Notes: generated by a model from the letters alone, not told the origin. A stretch of 64,000 nucleotides of DNA from Negativicoccus massiliensis (GCA_900155405.1 LT700188.1:558001-622000); one strand, 5' to 3'. Positions 46,080 to 56,158 are shown, numbered from the stretch's first letter. Made by a program: numbers and translations.

Positions 46080-47364
46080 CGTCAGTTTCCTCCGGTCGCG
46101 ATTGCGCAGGCAACGGCAATTGATATACATCCGCCAGGATTTGCCAATACATCTGCTCGTCCTCTGTCCCGGCCACTTCGCGGAAATGAATCATCGGATC
46201 GCGTAATAATTTGCGCACAAGCACTTTCGACATTCCCTCGATCACGCGACGTTCATCATCTTGCACATCGGGCAACTTGGCAAACGCGCGATGCACAATG
46301 CGCTTACGTACCATTTCAAAACGATCGGTCACGGCCGCCATCAGCGGGCGCATGGAAAAATAGCTGTATTTTTCCATTAATTCCGCCACCGCTTCTTCCA
46401 GCAACGGATACGCCGCTTCCGCCTCCTGGGCGCGCATTTCTTTATTTTCATCGACGACTTGTTCCAAGTCATCCAGGTTATATAAAGTGATCCCCTCAAT
46501 TTGAGAGACTTCCGGATCGATGTCGCGCGGCACGGCAATGTCGATCATTACCAGCGGTCGGCCCTGACGCTTATGCATCAACTCCACCGCCTGCTCGTAA
46601 TCAATTAAATACGTATTCGCACCGGTCGACGTTAAAATGACATCCACACGTCCCGCCCAACGCAAGCGCTCTTCCAGCGGCACGGCGCGACCGTGATATT
46701 TTTGGGCGAGCGCTTCCGCTTTATCCATGCTGCGGTTGGCAATCAGCAGCGTTTGCAATCCGTGGCCGATAAGATGTTTCGCCATCAATTCCGACATTGT
46801 TCCGGCGCCTAAAATCAGAGCCCGTCGCTCGCCGAGCGAACCGAAAATCTGTTGCGTGAGTTTAACCGCCGCATAGCTTACCGAAACGGGATTATCCGCA
46901 ATGCTTGTTTGCGTGCGAATTTTTTTGCCGATGGCAAGCGCGCGCTGAAACAGCATGTTGCTGATGGTGCCGGTCGTTCCTACCCGTACTGCGGTCAAAT
47001 ACGCCACTTTCACTTGCGATAAAATCTGTCCTTCACCGATAACGAGCGAATCCATGCCCGACGCCACACGAAACAGATGACGTACCGCATCTTCGCCCTT
47101 GTAATAATACGTATATTCTTGCGAAACCGCAGTGCCGATTTTGGCAAACAGCTTCTGCATCGCTGCCAGAGGCGGAACATCATCGGCCACCACGGCGTAT
47201 AATTCCGTACGATTGCAAGTCGCTAAAAGCACCGCTTCATCCAGCTCGGCTAAACCGTAGATCTCGGTCAGCGCCTGATGAACTTGCGTAGCGTCCAGTG
47301 CGAATTGTTCACGTACTTCGATAGGCGCCGTTTTATGATTCAGCCCCAAGACGGCCAATTGCAT
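46069..47364 (-). CDS. hemA: Glutamyl-tRNA reductase
   Basis: First and rate-limiting enzyme of the C5 pathway, reducing glutamyl-tRNA to glutamate-1-semialdehyde. The 431 residues include the catalytic Cys in ATCNRTELYAV (residue about 50), SLVIGEGQILSQVK, the NADP-binding LILGAGTMSELMAKHL and the C-terminal dimerisation domain. Haem-dependent instability, as in Salmonella, requires an N-terminal Lys pair that is not obvious here (MQLAVLGLNHKT). It overlaps sirC by 32 nt and hemC by 11 nt. Confidence 0.97.
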   Translation of the reverse strand: MQLAVLGLNHKTAPIEVREQFALDATQVHQALTEIYGLAELDEAVLLATCNRTELYAVVADDVPPLAAMQKLFAKIGTAVSQEYTYYYKGEDAVRHLFRVASGMDSLVIGEGQILSQVKVAYLTAVRVGTTGTISNMLFQRALAIGKKIRTQTSIADNPVSVSYAAVKLTQQIFGSLGERRALILGAGTMSELMAKHLIGHGLQTLLIANRSMDKAEALAQKYHGRAVPLEERLRWAGRVDVILTSTGANTYLIDYEQAVELMHKRQGRPLVMIDIAVPRDIDPEVSQIEGITLYNLDDLEQVVDENKEMRAQEAEAAYPLLEEAVAELMEKYSYFSMRPLMAAVTDRFEMVRKRIVHRAFAKLPDVQDDERRVIEGMSKVLVRKLLRDPMIHFREVAGTEDEQMYWQILADVYQLPLPAQSRPEETDDAK

Positions 47365-47977
47365 GCAAAATCTCCCCTTTTATGATTTCTTTTTCCCCGC
47401 GGCGAATTCGTTCCAAGGTGTCATCGGGCAAGTACGTTCGCCAAAATGCTTGCCGTTCCGCAGGTTGCGGCAACAGTTCTCTTACCTTTTGCCGTAACGG
47501 CGCAAGTTCCGCGGCAAACGCGCCGATGTCCGCGTATTCTTTCTCCAGATCCTTCGTGAGCAAAGCGACCAGTCGCGGCATCGCGCCACGCGATGTTACC
47601 GTTCCGGTGAGGCTGCCGCTTTCCCAGTTGGCCGGCAGCATCAGGTCTCCCTCGGCGGCATTGACCGCATCGTTAAGCCACGCTCCTTTGGCGTGCGCTG
47701 CGTTTCTCACCAACGCGCTGATTTGCGCTCCTGCAGCGGAAATAATGATATCCCCTTGGCGAATATCATCTGTCCTAAACGTCCGCGGATACCAGACGAG
47801 CTGACCGGCCTCATGCCAGTCCCGAATCGTTTGCTCCGCCGTTGGCGCAATGACAATAACAGTCTGCGCCCGTCCTATCACTTTGCGCAGTTTGCGAACT
47901 GCCACCGGTCCCGCGCCCACGCAAACAACGCGGCGGTGTGCCACATCCAACACCGCCGCCACTCCGTTAGGCTTCAT
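47333..47977 (-). CDS. Precorrin-2 dehydrogenase/sirohydrochlorin ferrochelatase-type protein (SirC/MET8 N-terminal)
   Basis: A 214-residue Rossmann protein: VVCVGAGPVAVRKLRKVIGRA (NAD-binding), TVIVIAPTAEQ, DIIISAAGAQISALVRNAA, and NAAEGDLMLPANWESGSLTGTV. It oxidises precorrin-2 to sirohydrochlorin; whether it also inserts iron, as MET8/CysG does, cannot be told. It is encoded between the HMA protein and hemA. The 32-nt overlap with hemA and the one-base overlap with the HMA gene fix its frame. The product feeds sirohaem and perhaps cobalamin. Confidence 0.93.
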   Translation of the reverse strand: MKPNGVAAVLDVAHRRVVCVGAGPVAVRKLRKVIGRAQTVIVIAPTAEQTIRDWHEAGQLVWYPRTFRTDDIRQGDIIISAAGAQISALVRNAAHAKGAWLNDAVNAAEGDLMLPANWESGSLTGTVTSRGAMPRLVALLTKDLEKEYADIGAFAAELAPLRQKVRELLPQPAERQAFWRTYLPDDTLERIRRGEKEIIKGEILHAIGRLGAES

Positions 47978-48189
47978 TATTGCGCCGCTGCCGCGTCGAA
48001 ACCGATATCATCTACGGCGGCGCAAAGTGCTTCTACATTGGTTTTAGTCTCATCAAAATCAACGTCGGCGATGCCGGAGGCCAAGTCCACTTTAGCGTCA
48101 TGTACGCCTTCGACATCACGCAATGTTTTCGTCACCGATTGCACGCAATTTTCGCAACTCATCCCGGTCACTTTCAATTTTGTCTTCAT
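47977..48189 (-). CDS. Heavy-metal-associated (HMA) domain protein, CopZ-like
   Basis: A 70-residue stand-alone HMA domain: MKTKLKVTGMSCENCVQSVTKTL has the metal-binding GMSCENC motif, and VDLASGIADVDFDE matches the ferredoxin-like fold. It resembles copper chaperones such as CopZ. The start is ATG 48189 with GGAGAC upstream, forming an ATGA overlap with the NUDIX stop, and it shares one base with sirC. No copper ATPase or CsoR-type regulator is nearby. Its presence between a NUDIX gene and the haem operon is unusual; see the findings. Confidence 0.9.
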   Translation of the reverse strand: MKTKLKVTGMSCENCVQSVTKTLRDVEGVHDAKVDLASGIADVDFDETKTNVEALCAAVDDIGFDAAAAQ

Positions 48190-48827
48190 GTCAAGTCTCC
48201 TCTCCATTGCCGAAAATCAAAGTCGAAGGATATCTTCTGTTCCCGACAAATTTGTAAAAAGTTTCTAATGATACGCGCCGTCAATCCCCAAATCGTAAAA
48301 TCGCCATAGGTATAAAAATACACGTCGTACTTCTGACGACCGGTCCATCCGGGTACAACGCTTGTAACACGTTCATAAGGAAAGTTTTCTCCCGGGCGCA
48401 CGCCGTCCTGCATTTCGACGCGCACGGGTTCGTGTTCCATCAGCCACTGCAGCGGCACCGTAAACACGGAATTCACTTCCGCCGGATTGCAAACGAATTT
48501 CGGGACATCTTCACGGAAGGCAAGATATGGCGCTACCATGCGCCCGTTCACCGTGTAAGCCAACGGCAACGCGCCAAGCAACTCCCAACTTTCCGAAGGC
48601 GTGCCGATTTCTTCCGCCATCTCGCGCAGCGCCGTCACACCGGGATGCGCATCATAGGCTTCAATTCTGCCGCCCGGAAAGGATACTTCATTGGGATGGG
48701 AGCGCAAATGAGGGTTTCGCAGTTCCAATACCAGTTGCCAGCCCTCGTCGGCAGGCATTAGCGGTACGGCAACGGCATATTGTAAGACGCTTCGCCAATC
48801 CGCATGGCGCGGTAACGGATTCTTCAC
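48186..48827 (-). CDS. NUDIX hydrolase, CoA pyrophosphatase-like
   Basis: A 213-residue NUDIX enzyme. The Nudix box is GGRIEAYDAHPGVTALREMAEEIGT (residues about 51-75), preceded by PNEVSFPGG. The CoA-type feature is the conserved LRSHPNEVSFPGGR context, also seen in NudL-like proteins, so CoA pyrophosphatase is likely but not certain. The start is GTG at 48827 with GGGAGG upstream. It is the first gene of the haem operon and is preceded by a TG-extended TATAAT promoter. Confidence 0.9.
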   Translation of the reverse strand: MKNPLPRHADWRSVLQYAVAVPLMPADEGWQLVLELRNPHLRSHPNEVSFPGGRIEAYDAHPGVTALREMAEEIGTPSESWELLGALPLAYTVNGRMVAPYLAFREDVPKFVCNPAEVNSVFTVPLQWLMEHEPVRVEMQDGVRPGENFPYERVTSVVPGWTGRQKYDVYFYTYGDFTIWGLTARIIRNFLQICREQKISFDFDFRQWRGDLT

Positions 48828-48847
48828 GGTTCTCCTCCCAGCTCTTT

Positions 48848-48856
48848 ATTATAACA
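48848..48856 (-). promoter_or_regulatory. Extended -10 promoter of the NUDIX-HMA-hem operon
   Basis: Minus-strand TGTTATAAT (TG-N-TATAAT) about 21 nt upstream of the GTG start. The -35 region has no good hexamer. This is the only promoter seen for the eight-gene operon. Confidence 0.65.
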
Positions 48857-48884
48857 TTACTCTTCAATGAGAGCCTGCCAAGCC

Positions 48885-49838
48885 TTAGCGCAAGCGTACC
48901 TTTGTCGTTTCCGTCGCGGTTTTATCTTCATCATCGAAAAGCGCTTCGACAAATTCTTGCGCGCGAAACGGTTGCAAGTCGTCAACGCCTTCTCCGAGCC
49001 CCACCCATTTCACCGGTACGCCGAGTTCTTCCTTGACGGAAATCACGACGCCTCCTTTCGCTGTACCGTCCAGTTTGGTGAGTACAACTCCTGTGAGCGG
49101 TACGGATTGACCAAACACTTTCGCCTGACTCACCGCATTTTGTCCGGTGGTGGCATCGAGTACCAACCAAGTTTGGTGCGGCGCATCCGGCACTAACTTG
49201 GCAGCGACGCGACTGATTTTGGCGAGTTCCCCCATTAAATTCACTTTGGTATGCAAACGTCCTGCGGTATCGATCAATACGACATCGCTTTTGCGCGCCA
49301 ACGCCGCTTCCAACGCATCATAAACGACCGCAGCGGGATCCGCTCCTTCCTGATGTTTGACAATCGGTACGCCGACACGCTCCGCCCAAATCGTCAGCTG
49401 TTCGGACGCGGCGGCGCGGAACGTATCGCCGGCCGCCAGTAAAACTTTTTTACCGGCGTTTTTATAGTATTGCGCCAACTTGCCGATACTCGTTGTCTTA
49501 CCGACGCCGTTGACACCGACAATTAAAATAACCTCCGGCGAATGCGGCAGCGCGGCGGGATCATGATCCACGGCAAGCCATGTTTCCATCGTTTTGGCGA
49601 GGAAGGGCATGACTTCTTTCGTACTGTGAATTTCACCTTCTTTTACCGCGGTACGAATTTCACCGAGCAAGTAGTCGGTCGCCGTCACGCCGAGATCACC
49701 GGTCAGCATGACAGCTTCCAAATCATCTAAAAACTCTTCGTCGATTTCGTCATAGCCGATAATCAACGTTTCCATATTTTTGACAAAACTTTTTTTCGTG
49801 CGTTCTAAGCCGGCACGGACTTTATCCAAAAAGCTCAT
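48885..49838 (-). CDS. ftsY: Signal recognition particle receptor FtsY
   Basis: The 317-residue GTPase that docks the SRP-ribosome complex at the membrane. The G domain shows GVNGVGKTTSIGKLAQYY (G1), LLAAGDTFRAAASEQL, DTAGRLHTKVNLM (G3) and TKLDGTAKGG (G4). It overlaps smc by 4 nt, the usual smc-ftsY order of Firmicutes. The N-terminal A domain is short, ending in a compact MSFLDKVRAGLERTKK start. Confidence 0.97.
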   Translation of the reverse strand: MSFLDKVRAGLERTKKSFVKNMETLIIGYDEIDEEFLDDLEAVMLTGDLGVTATDYLLGEIRTAVKEGEIHSTKEVMPFLAKTMETWLAVDHDPAALPHSPEVILIVGVNGVGKTTSIGKLAQYYKNAGKKVLLAAGDTFRAAASEQLTIWAERVGVPIVKHQEGADPAAVVYDALEAALARKSDVVLIDTAGRLHTKVNLMGELAKISRVAAKLVPDAPHQTWLVLDATTGQNAVSQAKVFGQSVPLTGVVLTKLDGTAKGGVVISVKEELGVPVKWVGLGEGVDDLQPFRAQEFVEALFDDEDKTATETTKVRLR

Positions 49839-52800
49839 GGTGTCTCCTTATACTGTTTCAAATTGACGGCAATTAATTGCGAGATTCCGCGTTTCACCAT
49901 CGTCACACCTTGCAGACGATCGGCGGCCGCCATGGTCGGTTTGCGGTGCGTAATGACGATAAATTGCAAGCCGTTCCGCCCTGTTTCCAAATACCGTGTG
50001 AAGCGTTTGATATTGGCATCGTCCAGCGCCGCGTCGATTTCATCCACCAGACAAAAGGGCGCCGGCCGATAGGCCATAAAGGAAAAGAGCAACGCAATGA
50101 CCGTCAGCGCGCGTTCACCGCCCGACAAGAGCGAAAGCGCCTGCTGTTTTTTGCCCGGCGGTCGGACCATAATTTCTACGCCTGCGGGTTTATTTTCCTC
50201 CGCAGCCGTCAGTATCAGTTGTGCCTCGCCACCGCCGAACAAATGGGCAAAAATCCGTTGGAACTCGGCGGCCACGACCTCAAACGCCGCCGCAAACTGT
50301 TCCTGCATGGTGCGATCGATCTCCGCCACCACATTTTGCAACGTATCACGAGCCGCCGTCAAATCGGCGAGTTGCGTCGTATAAAACTCACTTCGCTCAC
50401 GTGATTTTTCATATTCCTCAATCGCCTGCTCGGAAATATCCGTAAAGCGCGCGATTTCCGTCAATAATCGCCGCTGTTCGGCCAACAATGCCGCCTGCGT
50501 TCCCGCGACGATCGCGGGCTCCGCGGCCTGCGGGTCTAAATGATACGCCGCCAATTCTTCCCGCTGTTGCGCCATGTCCGCCTGCGCCGCTTCTTTTTTT
50601 GCCAGAAGCCGCGCCGCTTCCACTTTCGTTTCCATCGCTTGCGCCCGCATGGCGCGCAACCGATCTTGCTCCGCTTGTTGCGCGTTCAGGCGTTCCGCAT
50701 GTGCATCGTAAAACGAATCCGCTTCCGCTTTCGCCGTCTGCGCCGTTTGCTGCGCCTCGTCCGCCTGCTTTTGCAACGTTTCCTGCGAGGCGGTCAGTAC
50801 TTCGGCCGTCGCTTGAATTTCCTTTTCACGTTGCGTAAGCCGCTCCATTTCTGCCTGCGCATTTTTTTCCTGCTCGGCTTGGCGGAGCTTCTCCTGCTCC
50901 TGTTGCCGCAGCGTCGCCTGCACGGTGGCCAACGCCACATGCGCCTCGGTGTAAGCATGCTCGCAATGAGCCAGCTCCGCTTCCTGCGCGGCCGTGTCCG
51001 CCGTCGTTTCGGTGACCGTTGCCGGCGCGGCGGTCAGTTCTTTTTGCTTACTTACCGTCAGTCGGTATTCGTCCGCCGTCTGCGTTTGCGCGCGGCGAAT
51101 TTCATCTTCCCGCTGTCCGATCCCGGTCCATTCGTCACGCAAAGCTTGCAGCTGCGCAGATTGCGAAGCAATCGCCAAAGCCGTCGTCTGCGCGGTGTTT
51201 TGTAAGGCATCCCGTCGCGCGAGCGCCGCGGAAATGTCCGGTATCTCTCGCTCCGGTTGTGCGGCAAGCGTTTCCAGTTGGGCGCGCAATGCGGATAGCT
51301 CCTGCTGCCGACCGAATAATGTCAGCTCCGCGCGCCGCGTGCTGCCGCCCGTAAGCGCGCCGCCCGGTTGAAAAAGATCCCCCGCGCGCGTCACCAGACG
51401 AATTCGTTGCTGATATTTTGCCGCCAGGCGCGAACCCGTGGCGAGATCTTCCACCAACACCGTGCGCCCCAGCAAATAATCAACCAGCGGTTGTAAATAA
51501 GATTCCGCTTCCACCAACGCCGCGGCCAAGCCGATCACGCCCGGCTCGTGTAAAATCGCCCGATCGCGATCCGTCAGCGCCCGCGGCCGCATTTCGTCCA
51601 ACGGATACAACGTCACGCGACCGCTTTTTGTGCGACGTAAAAAACGAATCGCCGCCTGCGCCGCTTGGCTGTCGCGCATCACGAGATGCTGTTGCGTACC
51701 GCCCAACGCGATATCCAACGCCGTGGTGTATTCTTTCGGCACGCGCAAAAGTTGCGCTACCGTTCCATAGCAGTCGCTACGCCATGCTTCAGTGGACGCA
51801 AGGACCGCTTTCGTGGCGCGGCCGTAGCCTTCGTAACTGTCCGCTAATTGTTGTAAATATTGGTACCGCGTTTGCGTAGCCTGTAACGCTTCGCGCGCTT
51901 TCGCATTGGCCGCCTGCGCCGTTTCGCGCTGCACCTGCAGTTTGTTCACAACCTCTTCCTGCGCCGTGAGTTGTCGGCTGCTTTCCGATGCGGTCGCCTG
52001 CGCCGTCGCAAGCGCCGCTTGAGCCTGCTGCAAACGCGTTTGTAATGTTTCCTTGCGTATGTCTAACTCTCGCGCGCGGCGCGTAAGTTCGGCATTGCGC
52101 TCCTGCAATTGCTGCGCCGTTTGCTGCAAAAACTCTTGCTCCGCCGCGTTCCGTTCCTTGCGTCGCAACCGATCGGCGACTTGTTCACGAGCCGCTTGCA
52201 ACGCAGCGCGTAATCGATCACGCCGCGCCGTTCCTTCCGTCAAGCGCGCCTGCGCTTCGTCCCGCTCCCGCGCCGTGGCCGCTATCGCCGCGACCGTCGT
52301 CGCCTGCGCCGCCGCAAGCTGTTCCAACATCTGCCGCTTTGCCGCCAGTGCCTGCGCCACTTCCTGCATTTCTTTCGCGTGCTGATGACTGCGCTCCGTC
52401 AACACCGCAAGTTCGCTGCGCAAGCGTTCGCAATGTTGCGCCGCGACGTTGGCCGCCTGCTCTTTTTCGCGCAGCGTTTGTTGCGCCTTCGCATCCGCTT
52501 GCGTTTGCGCCTGCGCCGCCGCTTCCAGCTGCGTAAGTTCAGTTGTCGCCGCTGTCGCCGCCTGATCCGCGGTAATCCATTCCTTCTCCGCGCGCGTCAA
52601 TTGGCGCTGCGCCGTTTGCCACGCTTTCCATGCGAGACTGCGCGCGATATTTGCCTCCTGCGTGCGCAACTCATTACGTTGTTTCGCCTGCCGCGCTTTT
52701 TCTTCCAGAGGCGGTAAATCCTGTGCGAGCAGTCGCGCAATATCGCTGACGCGCTCCATATTGCGTTCCGCCTCGCGCAATTTGCGCATGCCTTCTTCTT

Positions 52801-53320
52801 TGCGCAGCTTGTAACGGGTAATGCCCGCTACTTCTTCAAAAACGAGTTTGCGTTCTTCCGGTCGACCGATTAAAATCCGATCGACCCGCTGCTGCCCGAT
52901 GACCGCCAAGGAGTCTCGACCCAAACCGGTATCCGCCAGCAACAGTTGAATATCTTTTAAGCGGCAATTTTGACGATTAATAAAATAATCGCTCGCACCC
53001 GAACGAAGCAGACGTCGCGTTACCGCCACCTCTGCCGTATCCGTTTGGAAAAAGCCGTCATTATTGTCGAAAACGAGTGTCACTTCCGCCGAAGCTTTCG
53101 CGCGTTCGGTCGCAGTCCCCGCAAAAATCACGTCACTCGACTGCTCACCGCGCAACTGGCGAATATTTTGCTCACCCAGCACCCAGCGCACCGCATCGGC
53201 TAAATTACTCTTGCCGCTGCCGTTCGGACCGACGATCGCCGTCACACCCGGCGCGAATTCCACTTCCGTTTTATCCGCAAAGGATTTGAAACCGCGCAGA
53301 ATCATCCGTAATAAACGCAT
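49835..53320 (-). CDS. smc: Chromosome segregation ATPase Smc
   Basis: The 1161-residue SMC condensin. Walker A is VGPNGSGKSNLADAV (about residues 31-45), then two long coiled-coil arms (about 170-480 and 670-1000) around a hinge near residues 500-650. The signature LLSGGERALTVIALLF and Walker B FCLVDEIDAALDDANI are C-terminal. The coiled-coil sequence is rich in Ala, Gln, Glu and Arg (RQAKQRNELRTQEAN style). The frame is open to 53359, but the AGGGAG site fits ATG 53320 (MRLLRMILRGFKSFA). No rnc gene precedes it. Confidence 0.96.
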   Translation of the reverse strand: MRLLRMILRGFKSFADKTEVEFAPGVTAIVGPNGSGKSNLADAVRWVLGEQNIRQLRGEQSSDVIFAGTATERAKASAEVTLVFDNNDGFFQTDTAEVAVTRRLLRSGASDYFINRQNCRLKDIQLLLADTGLGRDSLAVIGQQRVDRILIGRPEERKLVFEEVAGITRYKLRKEEGMRKLREAERNMERVSDIARLLAQDLPPLEEKARQAKQRNELRTQEANIARSLAWKAWQTAQRQLTRAEKEWITADQAATAATTELTQLEAAAQAQTQADAKAQQTLREKEQAANVAAQHCERLRSELAVLTERSHQHAKEMQEVAQALAAKRQMLEQLAAAQATTVAAIAATARERDEAQARLTEGTARRDRLRAALQAAREQVADRLRRKERNAAEQEFLQQTAQQLQERNAELTRRARELDIRKETLQTRLQQAQAALATAQATASESSRQLTAQEEVVNKLQVQRETAQAANAKAREALQATQTRYQYLQQLADSYEGYGRATKAVLASTEAWRSDCYGTVAQLLRVPKEYTTALDIALGGTQQHLVMRDSQAAQAAIRFLRRTKSGRVTLYPLDEMRPRALTDRDRAILHEPGVIGLAAALVEAESYLQPLVDYLLGRTVLVEDLATGSRLAAKYQQRIRLVTRAGDLFQPGGALTGGSTRRAELTLFGRQQELSALRAQLETLAAQPEREIPDISAALARRDALQNTAQTTALAIASQSAQLQALRDEWTGIGQREDEIRRAQTQTADEYRLTVSKQKELTAAPATVTETTADTAAQEAELAHCEHAYTEAHVALATVQATLRQQEQEKLRQAEQEKNAQAEMERLTQREKEIQATAEVLTASQETLQKQADEAQQTAQTAKAEADSFYDAHAERLNAQQAEQDRLRAMRAQAMETKVEAARLLAKKEAAQADMAQQREELAAYHLDPQAAEPAIVAGTQAALLAEQRRLLTEIARFTDISEQAIEEYEKSRERSEFYTTQLADLTAARDTLQNVVAEIDRTMQEQFAAAFEVVAAEFQRIFAHLFGGGEAQLILTAAEENKPAGVEIMVRPPGKKQQALSLLSGGERALTVIALLFSFMAYRPAPFCLVDEIDAALDDANIKRFTRYLETGRNGLQFIVITHRKPTMAAADRLQGVTMVKRGISQLIAVNLKQYKETP

Positions 53321-53347
53321 ACCGACTCCCTTTACATAATTACTTCT

Positions 53348-53353
53348 ATTATA
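53348..53353 (-). promoter_or_regulatory. -10 box of smc-ftsY
   Basis: TATAAT on the minus strand about 28 nt before the smc start. No good -35 and no TG extension are present. Confidence 0.5.
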
Positions 53354-53431
53354 CAGCAAATCTTCGTCAGTTCATCATGTCCGCCGAAAGAAATAGCCGC
53401 GGGCGCCGGTGTAAATGTTTTCTTGCGGCGT

Positions 53432-53458
53432 AAAAAAACAGCCGCAGACGCGGCTGTT
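53432..53458 (-). terminator. Intrinsic terminator after the RodZ-like gene
   Basis: AACAGCCGC / GCGGCTGTT with an AGAC loop, followed by T residues on the minus strand, overlapping the stop codon of the HTH-membrane protein. Only about 80 nt separate it from the smc promoter. Confidence 0.88.
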
Positions 53459-53888
53459 ATCCGAAAATCCAGTACAAACTCAGTAAAAACAATATGATGA
53501 TGAGCGCCGTAAGGCCCTGTTCCACTCGTGTGAACGGGCGGTTTTTACGGCGCCTGCGATGCATTTTTTTGCGCTGCGGGCGCGCGGTCGGTTCGACGTC
53601 CAAATAATCTTTTGCTCCGACGCTCGGCACGTACGCGCGTTCCACCGGACGTTCTTCCCCCATAGCGGCGTTGTAGCGATCTACGAGTCCTACCCCCGAC
53701 AGACCGAGGAAGTTACCGTAGTTGCGCAGCATGCCGCGCATGTACACCGTGCCCGGAATCGTTCCGTACTCTTCCCGCTCCAATGCTGCGAGGTAGCGCG
53801 CGCTGATATACGTACCAAGTGCCGCCTCGGAAAGCGACAGTCCCTTTTCCTCGCGCGCGCGTCGTAAAATATCTCCGATTTCGTTCAT
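53457..53888 (-). CDS. HTH and transmembrane protein, RodZ-like
   Basis: A 143-residue protein with an N-terminal HTH ([21 protein letters not shown] and [17 protein letters not shown], about residues 1-45), a basic linker ([17 protein letters not shown]) and a single C-terminal transmembrane helix ([18 protein letters not shown]). The HTH_25 pattern and the topology match the short form of RodZ, which links the MreB cytoskeleton to the membrane. The C-terminal periplasmic domain of full RodZ is absent. It overlaps ftsK by 4 nt (ATGA). Confidence 0.85.
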   Translation of the reverse strand: MNEIGDILRRAREEKGLSLSEAALGTYISARYLAALEREEYGTIPGTVYMRGMLRNYGNFLGLSGVGLVDRYNAAMGEERPVERAYVPSVGAKDYLDVEPTARPQRKKMHRRRRKNRPFTRVEQGLTALIIILFLLSLYWIFG

Positions 53889-56158
53889 GACTCGCTGTTC
53901 CCTTCGTAGCGCGCCAGCAACTCTTCCACTTCATCTTTCGTCATCAGAATATCCCGCGCTTTACTGCCCAATGACGGTCCGACGATCCCCATGTTTTCCA
54001 TGGTGTCGATCAGTCGACCGGCGCGGGTGTAACCTACGCGAAAACGACGTTGCAACATCGAAACGGAAGCCTGTTCGGTATCCATGACCATGCGAATCGC
54101 ATCGGGCAAAAGTTCATCTTCCCAACGCGGCGCTTGCGCTTCCTCAGTTTCCGCGGCCGGTTGCACAACCGTTTCATTATATTCCGGTTGCCCTTGCTTT
54201 TTGATGTATTCTACCAGTTTTTCCACATCCGCGTCGGAAATAAATGCGCCTTGCACGCGTCGCGGTTTCGGCGCGCCGATCGGATAGAAAAGCATGTCGC
54301 CTTTACCGAGCAACTTCTCCGCGCCTGCCATATCCAAAATCGTGCGCGAATCGATCTGACTCGAAACGGCAAACGAAATTCGGCTCGGAATGTTAGCTTT
54401 GATGGTACCCGTCAATACGTCAACGGACGGACGCTGCGTCGCGAGCACGAGATGCAATCCGGCCGCGCGCGCCATTTGGGCGAGGCGTGCGATCGCATCT
54501 TCCACATCATGCGGCGCAACCATCATCAGATCCGCGAGCTCGTCGATAATGATGACGACAAGCGGCAACGGCGAATCCGGATTAGCTTCATTGTAGCCGG
54601 TGATATTGCGCACTTTAGCGGAAGCGAATAAGCGGTAGCGGTTTTCCATTTCACGCACCGCCCAACGCAATACGCCCGCCGCTTTTTTGACATCAGTAAC
54701 CACCGGCGTCAAAAGATGAGGAATATGGTTATACTGCGCGAGTTCGACCACTTTCGGGTCGATCAGAATTAATTTCACTTCATCGGGATACGAACGCAGC
54801 AAAATGCTCGCCACCAGCGTATTGATGCAAACGCTTTTGCCCGAACCGGTAGAACCCGCTACCAAAAGATGCGGCATTTTAGCAAGATCGGTAATGACCG
54901 GTTGACCGGTGATGTCTTCTCCCAAACCGACGACGATGCCGCCGACGGCGTGTTGAAATTCGTCGCAGGCAAGCACTTCGCGTAAACCCACGGAAGACGT
55001 TTCCCGATTCGGCACTTCGATGCCGACAGCTGCTTTACCGGGAATCGGCGCTTCGATACGGACATCGGTCGCCGCGAGTTGCAGCGCGATATCGTCCGCC
55101 AAGTTGACGATTTTGCTGACTTTTACTCCCGGTCCCGGTTCCAGCTCGTAACGTGTCACGGACGGGCCGCGACTGGCGTGAGTAATTTTAGTTTCCACGC
55201 CGAAGCTCGCCAATAATTCTTCGAGTTTCTGCGCGTTTTCTGCTACTTCCGCCTGCGTGTCGGCCGTGCTTTGTCGCGTTTTGGTGAGCAAACTCAGCGG
55301 CGGCAATTTATAATCGGCGCGATCATTTTTCGGTTTCGCGGGCGCGATATCCGGCTTCACTTGTTCCGTATCGGTGTCCGGTTCCGGCTTCATCCAGCTC
55401 GGTTCCGGCGCGACAGCCGATGCCTTGACGGGCGGTGTAAACGGTGTTGTTACCGCAGCCGACCCATGCTTCTCCTGCGCGGGCGCGTCGCTCACCGGTT
55501 TTTTTTCTTTCGACTTGTCAAAATCAAAAAACTGCGCGCGCTGTTTTTGTTCTGTCGGAGAGTTTTCGGCATGCCGGTGCGCTTCGACAGTTGCTTTCAC
55601 TTTGTCACTCGCTTTTTCCCAATGCGGTTGCGCTTTACCTTTGACAAAGTTGACGCCGTCCGTCACCGTCCATTTGCTGACGAAAATAGTATTCACCACG
55701 AGAATGACGAGCAGCGCAAGTTTCACGCCCGTTTCACCGAAAAGCGTGCGCAGACACAGTAAGCCCGCGCCGCCAAGCGCGCCACCGTACTGCGGAAACC
55801 AGGACGGCTGGATTTCCTGGCCGGTCGGCACGTACCACCAATGCAACGTGATCAGTCCGAGAACAAAGTAAATAATCCAAGCCGTATCCCGTGTTTTCAC
55901 CGCCATCGCGCGCGGACGGTAAACGTATCGCGCACCGAGGAAGATCAGCGCCATAGCCGGAATAAACGCGCCAAGACCGAATAAATATTCTAAAATCGTG
56001 TGCGTCCAATAACCGGCGATACCGACATCAAAACGAGCGATCGCCGTCAACGCGAACAGCCCGACGGCGATCATCATCACGCCGCCGATTTCAAAGCGTC
56101 GGCTTTCCTGCCGTGCCGTTTCTTTTTCTGTTGGGGATTTACGATTTACTTTGGGCAC
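53885..56158 (-). CDS. ftsK: DNA translocase FtsK/SpoIIIE
   Basis: A 757-residue septal DNA pump. Four transmembrane helices fill the first about 170 residues, then a Ser/Pro/Lys-rich linker (about 190-320). The motor has Walker [19 protein letters not shown] (about 437-454) and [13 protein letters not shown] (Walker B), and the C-terminal gamma winged helix ends in [19 protein letters not shown]. The start codon is GTG at 56158 with AAAGGAG upstream. It overlaps rarA by 20 nt. The C-terminal gamma domain indicates recognition of KOPS-type DNA sequences. Confidence 0.96.
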   Translation of the reverse strand: MPKVNRKSPTEKETARQESRRFEIGGVMMIAVGLFALTAIARFDVGIAGYWTHTILEYLFGLGAFIPAMALIFLGARYVYRPRAMAVKTRDTAWIIYFVLGLITLHWWYVPTGQEIQPSWFPQYGGALGGAGLLCLRTLFGETGVKLALLVILVVNTIFVSKWTVTDGVNFVKGKAQPHWEKASDKVKATVEAHRHAENSPTEQKQRAQFFDFDKSKEKKPVSDAPAQEKHGSAAVTTPFTPPVKASAVAPEPSWMKPEPDTDTEQVKPDIAPAKPKNDRADYKLPPLSLLTKTRQSTADTQAEVAENAQKLEELLASFGVETKITHASRGPSVTRYELEPGPGVKVSKIVNLADDIALQLAATDVRIEAPIPGKAAVGIEVPNRETSSVGLREVLACDEFQHAVGGIVVGLGEDITGQPVITDLAKMPHLLVAGSTGSGKSVCINTLVASILLRSYPDEVKLILIDPKVVELAQYNHIPHLLTPVVTDVKKAAGVLRWAVREMENRYRLFASAKVRNITGYNEANPDSPLPLVVIIIDELADLMMVAPHDVEDAIARLAQMARAAGLHLVLATQRPSVDVLTGTIKANIPSRISFAVSSQIDSRTILDMAGAEKLLGKGDMLFYPIGAPKPRRVQGAFISDADVEKLVEYIKKQGQPEYNETVVQPAAETEEAQAPRWEDELLPDAIRMVMDTEQASVSMLQRRFRVGYTRAGRLIDTMENMGIVGPSLGSKARDILMTKDEVEELLARYEGNSES

